From positions 1 to 64,000 of the forward strand of contig PSLA01000012.1 in assembly GCA_040289295.1 (NCBI GenBank): a stretch of 64,000 nt of DNA. The letters are read 5' to 3'. Numbering within the stretch: position 1 is the stretch's first letter; the number at the start of each line of letters is the position of its first letter. This DNA is from J051 sp040289295. GTDB taxonomy: Bacteria; Armatimonadota; Fimbriimonadia; Fimbriimonadales; ATM1. The position numbers and the translations under genes are program-made. The notes under the pieces are model-generated. The model did no database searches. It worked only from the letters and a program-made list of their open reading frames with translations, and was not told the origin of the DNA. This document shows positions 8,020-16,867 of the stretch, one piece after another.

Positions 8020-10130
8020 ACCATTCTCCCTTCTTGCGTGTCAAAGAAGCGCTTCGGCGTCATCGGCAAACGGCGTATCCGTACGCCGGTCGCGTCGAAC
8101 ACCGCGTTGCCAATCGCGGCAGCCANNNNNNNNNNCGGCTCGCCGATCCCGGTTACCTGGTTGTGCGTGTCGAACAACACGACGTCAATCTCCGGAATCT
8201 CGAGGGATCCAGGCACCTTGTACGTCTCCATGTTCGGGTTCAACTGACGCCCCGTTTCGTTGTCCATCTTGCGGTCTTCTAGCAGCGCCATGCCGATGCC
8301 TTGAATCACGCCTCCGATGACCTGGCTCTCGGCCGCCAATTTGTTGAGATAGTAACCACAGTCTTGCACGGCGACTACTTTGACTACGCGAATCCGTCCG
8401 GTCCACAAGTCGACCTCGACCTCGGCAAACTGCACGCCGCCGACGCCGCCGCGCTGTAGTGCTTCGTTCCACTGGCCGGTTACCTCGATGCCGCCGGACG
8501 GAAGTTTTGCGCACGCTTCCGTGAAGGAGATGCTTCTCCCTTCCGCGGATGCTCTGCCGTCCGCGAAGCGCACATCGCCCGCCGATATGCCGAGCATCGC
8601 TGCAGCCGTTTGAGCCAGACGCTCTCGCGCCGAGAGCGCAGCCATCATCACGGCAGGGGAAACCGACGCCGCGGTTACGGAACCGCCCGAGCCGCCCGAG
8701 TTTCCGAGCGTAGACTTGCCGATGTCGGCAGTGACGCGCTCGATTGGGAGGCCCAGAACCTCGGCAACGATCGCAGCCACGTAGGTGCGCGTGCCGGTAC
8801 CAAGGTCTTGCGTGCCGATGCCGACCCAAACCGACCCGTCGTTACCGACTCGAACCTCGCACACCGAGCCCCCCCTTCCACCGCCGCCCCAGGTTGTGCA
8901 TGCGGCGCCTATTCCTCGACGGAGGCGGCCGCTCTTGGGAAGCGAGGCTCGACGGCTCCAGCCGATGCGCTCTGCGCCGAGCCGCAACTGCTCTTGCCAC
9001 ACGCCGCCGCGTACGTTGCGGAGGCGAAACTCCAGCGGGTCCATCTTCAGGGCGACCGCGAGCTCGTCCACCACCGTTTCTGTGAGGAAGCAACCCTGGG
9101 GGTGCCCAGGCGCACGCAGGGCGCGCTGGCTGCCCGCGTTTGTCTGTACGCCGCGCATCGCCACCCGCACGTTGGGCACATTGTACGTGCTGTACGGGAA
9201 CGGCACTGCCCATCGCCTCGAGTAGCCGCCCGTGCCGAATAGGTCAGCCCTGATGGCGAGGATCCTCCCGTCCGAGGTTGCCGCTGCCTTGCACCGCATG
9301 TAGGCGTCGGGGCCGTTGCCGGTCGCAACTTGTTCCTCATAGCGATCCAGCATCAGCTTGACGGGGCGGCCGGCGGCTTTGGCAAGGCGCGCCGCGGTCA
9401 GTCCCTCAACGCCCGGGCTGAACTTGCTCCCGAATCCGCCGCCCATCACCTCGCAGATCACCTTCACGTTCTGCCGAGGGACGCCCAAGCCCGCAGCCAG
9501 CTCTCCCGCCACGCCGTGAACCGCCTGGGTGCTACACCAGCAGGTGAGTGCGTCGTCCGCGTCCCACCGCACAACGACGCCATGCGTCTCCAGACAAAGG
9601 TGCTCGCGAACGGGCACGTAGTACTCGCCCTCGACGACCGCGGCGGCCTGCGCCCAGAGCGCGTCGGGGTCTTCGCCTCGGCTGTTTATCTGAGGTTCGC
9701 CCACCCGATCCGGAATGTCCTTTCCGCGCAACGTGTTCGACACGAACGGTTGAACTTCGTAATCCACGTTGATCGCTTTCAGCGCGTCTCGTGCGATCTC
9801 CTCGGTTTCGGCTGCGACCGCGGCGATCTCCTCGCCGGCGAACCGCGCCGTGCGGCCGATGTCGGTGAGAACAACAACCACGCCCGGCATTGATCTTGCC
9901 GCGGCGCCCCTCACCCCGGCCCCCTCCCGGGGGGAGAGGAAGTTTATAGAGCGAACTTTCGCGGAGGCGTGCGGGCATCGGAGAATCGCCCCATAGAGCA
10001 TACCAGGCAGGACGACGTCGTAGGTGTACTTCGCGGCGCCGGTTACCTTCGCGGGGCCGTCAACGCGAGGGATGTTTTTGCCGAGATATCTGCTTGACTG
10101 TCTGTCTGGCCACTGCGCGTTTTGTGCCAT
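8016..10130 (-). CDS. Molybdenum hydroxylase, Mo-cofactor catalytic subunit
   Basis: 704 residues as assembled, of the xanthine dehydrogenase/aldehyde oxidoreductase large subunit family (PaoC/YagR-like). Landmarks: LGKNIPRVDGPAKVTG, GGGFGSKFS, the RALRAPGHPQG segment, QDLGTGTRTY, and the catalytic Glu motif TGIGEP near the C terminus. A 10-base assembly gap follows that Glu directly. The family hydroxylates aldehydes or N-heterocycles with water; the substrate is not predictable here. Oddity: about 15 residues near position 65-80 (NFLSPREGAGVRGAA) are encoded by a copy of the palindromic repeat found elsewhere in intergenic DNA. Its start abuts the 2Fe-2S subunit stop (TAG-ATG). Confidence 0.9.
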   Translation of the reverse strand: MAQNAQWPDRQSSRYLGKNIPRVDGPAKVTGAAKYTYDVVLPGMLYGAILRCPHASAKVRSINFLSPREGAGVRGAAARSMPGVVVVLTDIGRTARFAGEEIAAVAAETEEIARDALKAINVDYEVQPFVSNTLRGKDIPDRVGEPQINSRGEDPDALWAQAAAVVEGEYYVPVREHLCLETHGVVVRWDADDALTCWCSTQAVHGVAGELAAGLGVPRQNVKVICEVMGGGFGSKFSPGVEGLTAARLAKAAGRPVKLMLDRYEEQVATGNGPDAYMRCKAAATSDGRILAIRADLFGTGGYSRRWAVPFPYSTYNVPNVRVAMRGVQTNAGSQRALRAPGHPQGCFLTETVVDELAVALKMDPLEFRLRNVRGGVWQEQLRLGAERIGWSRRASLPKSGRLRRGIGAACTTWGGGGRGGSVCEVRVGNDGSVWVGIGTQDLGTGTRTYVAAIVAEVLGLPIERVTADIGKSTLGNSGGSGGSVTAASVSPAVMMAALSARERLAQTAAAMLGISAGDVRFADGRASAEGRSISFTEACAKLPSGGIEVTGQWNEALQRGGVGGVQFAEVEVDLWTGRIRVVKVVAVQDCGYYLNKLAAESQVIGGVIQGIGMALLEDRKMDNETGRQLNPNMETYKVPGSLEIPEIDVVLFDTHNQVTGIGEPXXXXAAAIGNAVFDATGVRIRRLPMTPKRFFDTQEGRMV
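8126..8135. other. Assembly gap (10 N) in the Mo subunit
   Basis: Ten undetermined bases immediately after the codons for the catalytic TGIGEP motif. The frame on both sides matches the family, so the real gap is probably small and a multiple of three plus one. Confidence 0.99.
9903..9948 (-). repeat. Palindromic GC-rich repeat, copy A, inside the Mo subunit gene
   Basis: Shares the core of a CACCCCGGCC block followed by a CTCCCGGGGGGAG palindrome and GTTTAT with the intergenic copies at 28701-28750, 28847-28904 and 33423-33520. Here it is translated in frame and lengthens the protein by about 15 residues in a region the family normally leaves short. Confidence 0.8.
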
Positions 10131-10766
10131 CTATGCTCTCCTCATTTCGCGCGCGGCTTCCACCGCCGCTTGGAAGACCCGGTTGAACGTGCCGCAGCGG
10201 CAGATGTTGCCACGCAAGCCCTTTCGAATCTCTTCCAGGGTTGCCTTGGGGTTCCTTGCAAGAACTGCGTGAACCGCCGTAACGAATCCAGGCGTGCAAA
10301 AGCCGCACATCAACCCGTCCTTCTCCACGAACTTTCGCTGCACAGCGGTCATCTGTTCCGGCGTGCCAAGCCCTTCCACGGTGGTTATCTCGTATCGCTG
10401 CGCGTCGATGGCGAGCATCATGCAAGCATACGCTGGCTCGCCGTCGAGCAGCACCGTGCAGCAGCCGCAGGTCCCTCGGTCGCACACGCGCTTGGGCCCT
10501 GTGAGCTGCAGGCGCTCGCGCAACGCATCAAGGAGCGTCACTCTTGGCTGCAGTTTCAGGTCGCGCGTTTTGCCGTTGACCTTCAGCGTAATGGGCACGG
10601 CACCTTCCAGCGCGTGTGCAGCATGTTCGGGTTGTTCGTTTTTCTCCTTGCTACCGCCGTTGCCGAGAATGACGGCGCCCGCGCCGACGGCAGCCACGGT
10701 TACACCTGCCCCGACAATAAACTGCCGCCGAGTCAACTTCCCTTTCTCACTCTTATCGTCCGACAT
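10131..10766 (-). CDS. Molybdenum hydroxylase, Tat-exported 2Fe-2S subunit
   Basis: 211 residues. The N terminus carries a twin-arginine signal (LTRRQFIVGAGVTVAAVGAG), so the enzyme complex is probably exported folded to the periplasm, with the other subunits carried along. Two 2Fe-2S domains follow: the plant-ferredoxin-like cluster CDRGTCGCC plus a later Cys (YACMM), and the helical domain with CGFCTPG and CRCG. This matches PaoA/YagT. First gene of the operon; the next gene starts directly at its stop. It relays electrons from the Mo site to the FAD subunit. Confidence 0.92.
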   Translation of the reverse strand: MSDDKSEKGKLTRRQFIVGAGVTVAAVGAGAVILGNGGSKEKNEQPEHAAHALEGAVPITLKVNGKTRDLKLQPRVTLLDALRERLQLTGPKRVCDRGTCGCCTVLLDGEPAYACMMLAIDAQRYEITTVEGLGTPEQMTAVQRKFVEKDGLMCGFCTPGFVTAVHAVLARNPKATLEEIRKGLRGNICRCGTFNRVFQAAVEAAREMRRA

Positions 10767-10882
10767 TGGTGCCTCCGGTAGAGATACGCAGCGAAGGAGT
10801 CGCTCCGTGCCCCTAATAAACCCAATCTTGGCACACCCTGCGCGGTTTTGGGTGGGGGCTGTATACTGGAGGCAGAGATCTT

Positions 10883-11599
10883 ATGCTCACTCAGGCGCTC
10901 AATGACCTCCTCAAGCTTCAGAAGATTGATACTGAGATCCACGAACTCGAGGCGCGGTTCGCGGCGATTGACCCGGGGCGGAAGCTCACTGCTGCCGTGA
11001 AGATGGCCCGAGAGGCAAAGGACGCGGCCGAGGCGAAACTCAAGGAGATGCGCCAGGAGCTGGAGGACCTCCAGCTCAAAACCAAGGGCATTGAGCAGAA
11101 GATCGAGGCAGAGGCGAAGCGACTGTATTCCGGTGGGGTGTACAACGCCAAAGATGCAGAAGCGATCGACCGCGAGATCGCCAACCTCAAGCAGCGTCGC
11201 GCTCAGGCGGATGAACGCGTGCTTGAACTGTGGGAACTCCTTCCCGCCGTCGAGAAAGACTTCAACGAGAAACAGGCGCTGCTGCAAGAAGCGGAAAGCC
11301 TTCTCACCCAGCACCAGGCGAAGTATGAGGAGGTGAAACGGAAGTTCGTCGCCAAGGCTCGCTCCCTCATCGCAAAACGAAAGGAACAAGCCTCCCGCTG
11401 CGACCCCGAACTCCTCGAGAGGTACGAAGCCGTAAGGAAGAAGCGCGCAGGCGTCGGCATCGCCGAGGTCGTGGATGAAACCTGCTCTGCCTGCGGCATC
11501 GCCGTGCCCAAGGCTCAGATTGACTCCCTTACGGGTGGGGACTGCATCGAAACATGCAGCAACTGCCTGCGAATCCTCGCCCCCCCACAACAGGCGTAA
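10883..11599 (+). CDS. Coiled-coil protein with C4 zinc ribbon
   Basis: 238 residues. Residues ~10-180 are a long charged coiled coil (heptads in KMAREAKDAAEAKLKEM and neighbours); the C terminus is a C4 zinc ribbon with CSACG and CSNCLRIL. This is the widespread DUF164/CdsZ-type protein family, proposed in other bacteria to act in translation or nucleic-acid handling, still poorly defined. ATG 10883 is preceded by GGAGG at 10868-10872. A TATACT lies directly before that ribosome binding site, too close to be its -10 unless translation starts elsewhere. Confidence 0.85.
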   Translation: MLTQALNDLLKLQKIDTEIHELEARFAAIDPGRKLTAAVKMAREAKDAAEAKLKEMRQELEDLQLKTKGIEQKIEAEAKRLYSGGVYNAKDAEAIDREIANLKQRRAQADERVLELWELLPAVEKDFNEKQALLQEAESLLTQHQAKYEEVKRKFVAKARSLIAKRKEQASRCDPELLERYEAVRKKRAGVGIAEVVDETCSACGIAVPKAQIDSLTGGDCIETCSNCLRILAPPQQA

Positions 11600-11618
11600 C
11601 CATGGAGCTTAGAGCCGA

Positions 11619-12542
11619 GTGACCGAAAAGCAGCTCTTCGCCGCCCTCGGCGAAGAACTCCAAGCAGACGCAGAGCGCTCTTTATCGCCGCTCCGCCTTC
11701 CGCCGTTCGAGCCGAGCGTTGGCCCTTACTTGACGGTGCAGTACGTTATCGAACTGGTCGGTCGAGACCCGATCCCTTCCGCGGCAGCAAAGGAACTTCT
11801 TTCTCCACCCGCTCAGCGCTCGCTCGGTCAGCCGGAGGTATTCGTCATGAGCCCACTGGATCGACGGTGGAAGGTGCTTTGGCAAGGTGAGGAAGCGGCA
11901 GCGTTTGACAGCCTCGCCCTCGCATGGGACCTCGTCACTCCGGGGGGCAAGATCAGTGAGGCGTCGGCGAAGACTCTATGGGAGCGAAGCGAGCAAGTCG
12001 CCTTTCGGCTGAACCGCAAGGCAGTGCCCATGCCCGCACCGGAAGACGCCGCCCGCCGCGCAGCCGCCCTCGAAGAGTTCCGCGATGCCATGGACGTCGG
12101 GGTTGATCTCGCGATCATCAAGGCAGGAGGGCTAAGCACCGACGTCGTCGTCAAGACCGCCTACGCGCTTGGCTATCGGCTCGGGGCGAGCCAGCTGCTC
12201 GAGTATCGCCAGAGCGGGTGGCCAGAGGCGCTCCTCGCCGTGTTTCCGCTTGGCAACGCAACGGCGTTCGACCCCTCGTGCCACGAAAAGCTTGAGGGTG
12301 TGGGCGTCGGTTATCAGGTAGCCGCAAGCCCCGACCCTGAGGGGGCGCTTCGCGCCGCGTTGCACACGGCGAAGGAACTGGCGAGGGCGTGCTCAGCGAC
12401 TGTGTTCCTCGAAGAAGGTGAGCCGTTGACGCCTGCCGGTGAACAGATGCTGTTTCAGAACCTCTCTGCCGCGCTGGACACGTTCGAGCAGGCAGGCATT
12501 GAGCCTGGAAGCCCCGAAGCCCTCCGCCTCTTCACTCCCTAA
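11619..12542 (+). CDS. Hypothetical protein
   Basis: 307 residues, not recognised. It starts at GTG 11619, 19 bp after the zinc-ribbon gene, so probably the same transcript. It is soluble, with no signal peptide or membrane segment. Two halves are suggested: an N-terminal part with VQYVIELVGRDPIPSAAAKE and FVMSPLDRRWKVLWQGEE, and a C-terminal part with AYALGYRLGASQLLEYR and ELARACSATVFLEEGEPLT. Even composition and GC-rich third positions support it as coding. A six-codon frame from ATG 11602 ends in GTGA at this start, which is probably coincidence. Confidence 0.65.
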   Translation: MTEKQLFAALGEELQADAERSLSPLRLPPFEPSVGPYLTVQYVIELVGRDPIPSAAAKELLSPPAQRSLGQPEVFVMSPLDRRWKVLWQGEEAAAFDSLALAWDLVTPGGKISEASAKTLWERSEQVAFRLNRKAVPMPAPEDAARRAAALEEFRDAMDVGVDLAIIKAGGLSTDVVVKTAYALGYRLGASQLLEYRQSGWPEALLAVFPLGNATAFDPSCHEKLEGVGVGYQVAASPDPEGALRAALHTAKELARACSATVFLEEGEPLTPAGEQMLFQNLSAALDTFEQAGIEPGSPEALRLFTP

Positions 12543-12567
12543 TCGCTACGTGCCGGGCCCGCGCCCG

Positions 12568-13362
12568 TCAAACCGCTTTACTTTCTCGCAGCAGTCGCTC
12601 GACGTTGCGCAGATCTTCCAACGTGTCGAAATCCATCGTCGTTGCGGGATCGCAGCCGGTAACGATGAAGCACTCTCCGCCCAGCAAGCCCGCGATCCGC
12701 AGCTCCGCCTCTGAGAGCGACACCGTCCCGAGCAGGTATCGCACAAGGCTGAGCAACCCCACCTGGAGCACCAGGCTGGGGACGGACTTCCTGCGCTCCG
12801 AGCCGACGCGCAACTGCTGCGCGGCATGGCGAACCGAAGCTGGCGTCGAGGCATAGAGCGCGCCGGATGCAAATCGCCCTTCGCGAAACCTGATGTAGCG
12901 ATACCGAACCCCCGGATAGCGGCGGCGGACATCCGGCTCGTCTGCAAGTCCCGCGGCGAACCACCGCCCATCGTAGCTAGCCTCTCGCCGCCGCTCCTCA
13001 ACATCCTGGAGAAACCGCTCAATGTGCGCCGCCTCCATCAGCGGCGCATCGCAAACTGTGAGGAAGGTTGGGGCGTGATCGGGGAGTCCGTCCAGGCCGT
13101 TGAGGGTGCTTTGGATGTTGGCTTCGCCTGGCGGAACAGCGCGCTCCCCTTCCCTAAGGGCAAGTTCGCTCGCGGTTTCTTCATCGGCGACAACCGCGAT
13201 GGACTCAAAGCCCACCGTTCGGCAGGCGTCGAGCACGCGAGCGAGGCTAGTCGTGCCGAGGAGGGAGACCGCGCCCTTCGTCTTCGCGCCGGTGGCTTCG
13301 GCGATCTCTTCAGGCGCAGCCCCGCCTGCCGCAATGACGCAGTGCCAGGGGAGTGATGTCAC
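12568..13362 (-). CDS. Nucleotidyltransferase-like protein (MobA/MocA fold)
   Basis: 264 residues. The opening WHCVIAAGG, the ARVLDACRTVGFESIAVVAD segment, TFLTVCDAPLM (metal-binding Asp of the NTP-transferase fold) and the ending FIVTGCDPATTMDFDTLEDL resemble MobA/CobY-like nucleotidyltransferases. The usual glycine-rich nucleotide loop with its Arg is replaced by an altered loop containing APEEIAEATGAKTKG, so substrate is uncertain. GTG 13362 is chosen because residues upstream in the open frame lack family character. It lies near a Mo-hydroxylase operon, but a role in Mo-cofactor modification is only a guess. Confidence 0.6.
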   Translation of the reverse strand: MTSLPWHCVIAAGGAAPEEIAEATGAKTKGAVSLLGTTSLARVLDACRTVGFESIAVVADEETASELALREGERAVPPGEANIQSTLNGLDGLPDHAPTFLTVCDAPLMEAAHIERFLQDVEERRREASYDGRWFAAGLADEPDVRRRYPGVRYRYIRFREGRFASGALYASTPASVRHAAQQLRVGSERRKSVPSLVLQVGLLSLVRYLLGTVSLSEAELRIAGLLGGECFIVTGCDPATTMDFDTLEDLRNVERLLRESKAV

Positions 13363-13474
13363 GCTGCCGAGGTTACTTGATGTCCCGCCGCACTTGCCTC
13401 GTCGTGCGGTCCTGTCTACATAAGCGCTCGTGGTTCGTAGTGGGCGGTGCGGGAGCGACGGGTAAAACGAACTC

Positions 13475-15583
<2,109 letters not shown>

Positions 15584-15592
<9 letters not shown>

Positions 15593-16099
15593 GCCGCGGG
15601 GCGCGGTTTCCCGAAAGAACAGAATCAGGTCAGTCTCCGGAAAGTCGCTGAAGCCGTTGGCTTCCGCTCGTTCTCGCAATTGGCCTCGGTGGTACGTGCC
15701 GTGGTTCACCACATGGGCGGCGATGTCGCCCATGTAGGACTCGAACGGGTCGTCCGCCATGTTGGTGTACCGGATCACCTTCTCGGGGATTAACTCCAAC
15801 AGAGTCTGAAGCCAGCGGGAGTGGCAAGCAGCGAGCCGCACTTTGAGGGATGAGGCGGATGGGCCGGGCGGCTCCTCCTGATGAATGCGCGAAAGCCAGA
15901 TCTCCGACGCTCTGACAATGTGCTCGAGTACATCGTTAGCTGCCTTCCACTGATGCTTCTGGGTAAACGCAATCCATCGCTCGTTCGCCCAACGGTCATA
16001 TGCGAAGAGCGTGTCCCAGGGCGGCAACGACTCCTGGCCCCAGCCGTAAGTGCGAGGCGCCTCGCTATCGGCTTTTCTCCCGCTGCTTTGCGAGCGCAT
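15584..16099 (-). CDS. DinB-family protein
   Basis: 171 residues. It is a four-helix DinB/YfiT-type protein: an early His in VLEHIVRASEIWLSR and the metal-site pair in HVVNHGTYHRGQL. The family binds divalent metals and includes bacillithiol or mycothiol-dependent transferases and damage-inducible proteins of unknown function. ATG 16099 is preferred over an upstream in-frame start (16168) because the extra residues are not family-like. Its 3' end overlaps prolyl oligopeptidase tail to tail. Confidence 0.82.
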
Positions 16100-16169
16100 G
16101 GTCTCAAGTTTACCAAGCGCCTCGACGTCGACGATACAGAGGAGGGGTTGGACGACTGGCTGGAGCAAT

Positions 16170-16197
16170 AGGGCATGAGGGCGACTGCCCTCACGCC
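16170..16197 (-). terminator. Stem-loop after the Cys-rich peptide gene
   Basis: A 12-bp stem, GGGCATGAGGGC with GCCCTCACGCCC (one wobble), closes a 4-nt loop and starts 8 bases beyond the stop codon of the 16206-16283 gene. No T tract follows on the minus strand. Confidence 0.55.
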
Positions 16198-16205
16198 CAG
16201 CCGGG

Positions 16206-16283
16206 CTACTTGCCCGAGCCGCAGCAGCAGCAGCAGCATCCGCATGAGCAATCAGCGCCGCAGCAGTTACATTTACAGTCCAT
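16206..16283 (-). CDS. Metallothionein-like peptide, 25 residues with 12 cysteines
   Basis: Too short for routine gene callers. It encodes 25 residues, 12 of them Cys at positions 3, 5, 7, 8, 12, 14 and 16-21, with no aromatic residues and a KxSGSG-like ending (GSGK). A strong ribosome binding site, AAGGAGGT, sits 7 bases before the ATG, inside the end of the upstream arsR gene, and the two genes overlap by 11 bp. A stem-loop follows the stop. The composition is that of a metal-thiolate peptide; binding of Cu(I), Zn, Cd or As(III) under ArsR control is inferred. It matches no bacterial metallothionein family I know (SmtA ~56, MymT ~53 residues). Confidence 0.75.
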   Translation of the reverse strand: MDCKCNCCGADCSCGCCCCCCGSGK

Positions 16284-16674
16284 TGGTGTTACCTCCTTGT
16301 AGGCTCAAGAGCACCGGAGTTGCGACGACGCAGCAACCGTCCACGCGGCACGCCAGACGCCTCAGGAGGCGCTCGCGGTCCTGCTCGAGCGTGCGCGACA
16401 GCGCTGAGTCCTCGCCAAAGTGGGTGAAGAGCGCTTCCACGAGCCTGGCTGTGCTCGAGGAGAGGCGGTAGTACACCCACTTGTGCCTCCGCCGAGGCTG
16501 CACCAATCCCGCGCGCCGCAGCACCTGCAGGTGCGTGGAGAGCGTAGACTGGGGCACAGCCAGAGCGTCCACCAACTCGCAGACGCACAGCTCCCCCGCG
16601 CGGAGGGCGCTGAGTACCCGCACCCTTGTGGGGTCGGCAAGCGCTTTGGCGAAGGTTACGATAGTTTCCGGCAC
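16273..16674 (-). CDS. ArsR/SmtB-family metal-sensing repressor
   Basis: 133 residues. Winged-helix repressor: ALADPTRVRVLSALRAGELCVCELVDAL, then the recognition helix VPQSTLSTHLQVLRRAGLV and wing RRRHKWVYYRLS. The ELCVCEL pair of cysteines is the alpha-3 metal/metalloid site known in ArsR and CadC relatives. An unusual C-terminal tail adds three more cysteines (LACRVDGCCVV). The start is GTG 16674. Its end overlaps the Cys-rich peptide gene, so the two are co-translated; the likely role is to release that operon when a thiophilic metal binds. Confidence 0.9.
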   Translation of the reverse strand: MPETIVTFAKALADPTRVRVLSALRAGELCVCELVDALAVPQSTLSTHLQVLRRAGLVQPRRRHKWVYYRLSSSTARLVEALFTHFGEDSALSRTLEQDRERLLRRLACRVDGCCVVATPVLLSLQGGNTNGL

Positions 16675-16679
16675 TCTGA

Positions 16680-16689
16680 TATCGAGATA
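16680..16689. promoter_or_regulatory. Palindrome before arsR, candidate operator
   Basis: TATCGAGATA is a perfect palindrome (TATC-GA-GATA) located 5 bp upstream of the arsR start, where autoregulating ArsR proteins bind. It is short, so it could be chance. Confidence 0.35.
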
Positions 16690-16867
16690 CGCCGATGTGA
16701 TGATTTTGGTTCCGTTCGGCGGACTGCGCCTTGGCGATCAGCCGGGCTCTACGCGAACCACGGTGGCCCACCCGGAGCGTAGGGTGTCGGCGATCGTCGG
16801 TCTGAGCACCCCGCCGTCGGCAGCGCCGTCCGGGGCGGCGCTATCGGCTTTCCGGAGGCGCCGTGGC

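Noticed and set aside
11602..11622. Six-codon leader peptide ending at the GTG of the hypothetical gene
   Set aside because: ATG without a ribosome binding site; the GTGA junction can arise by chance.
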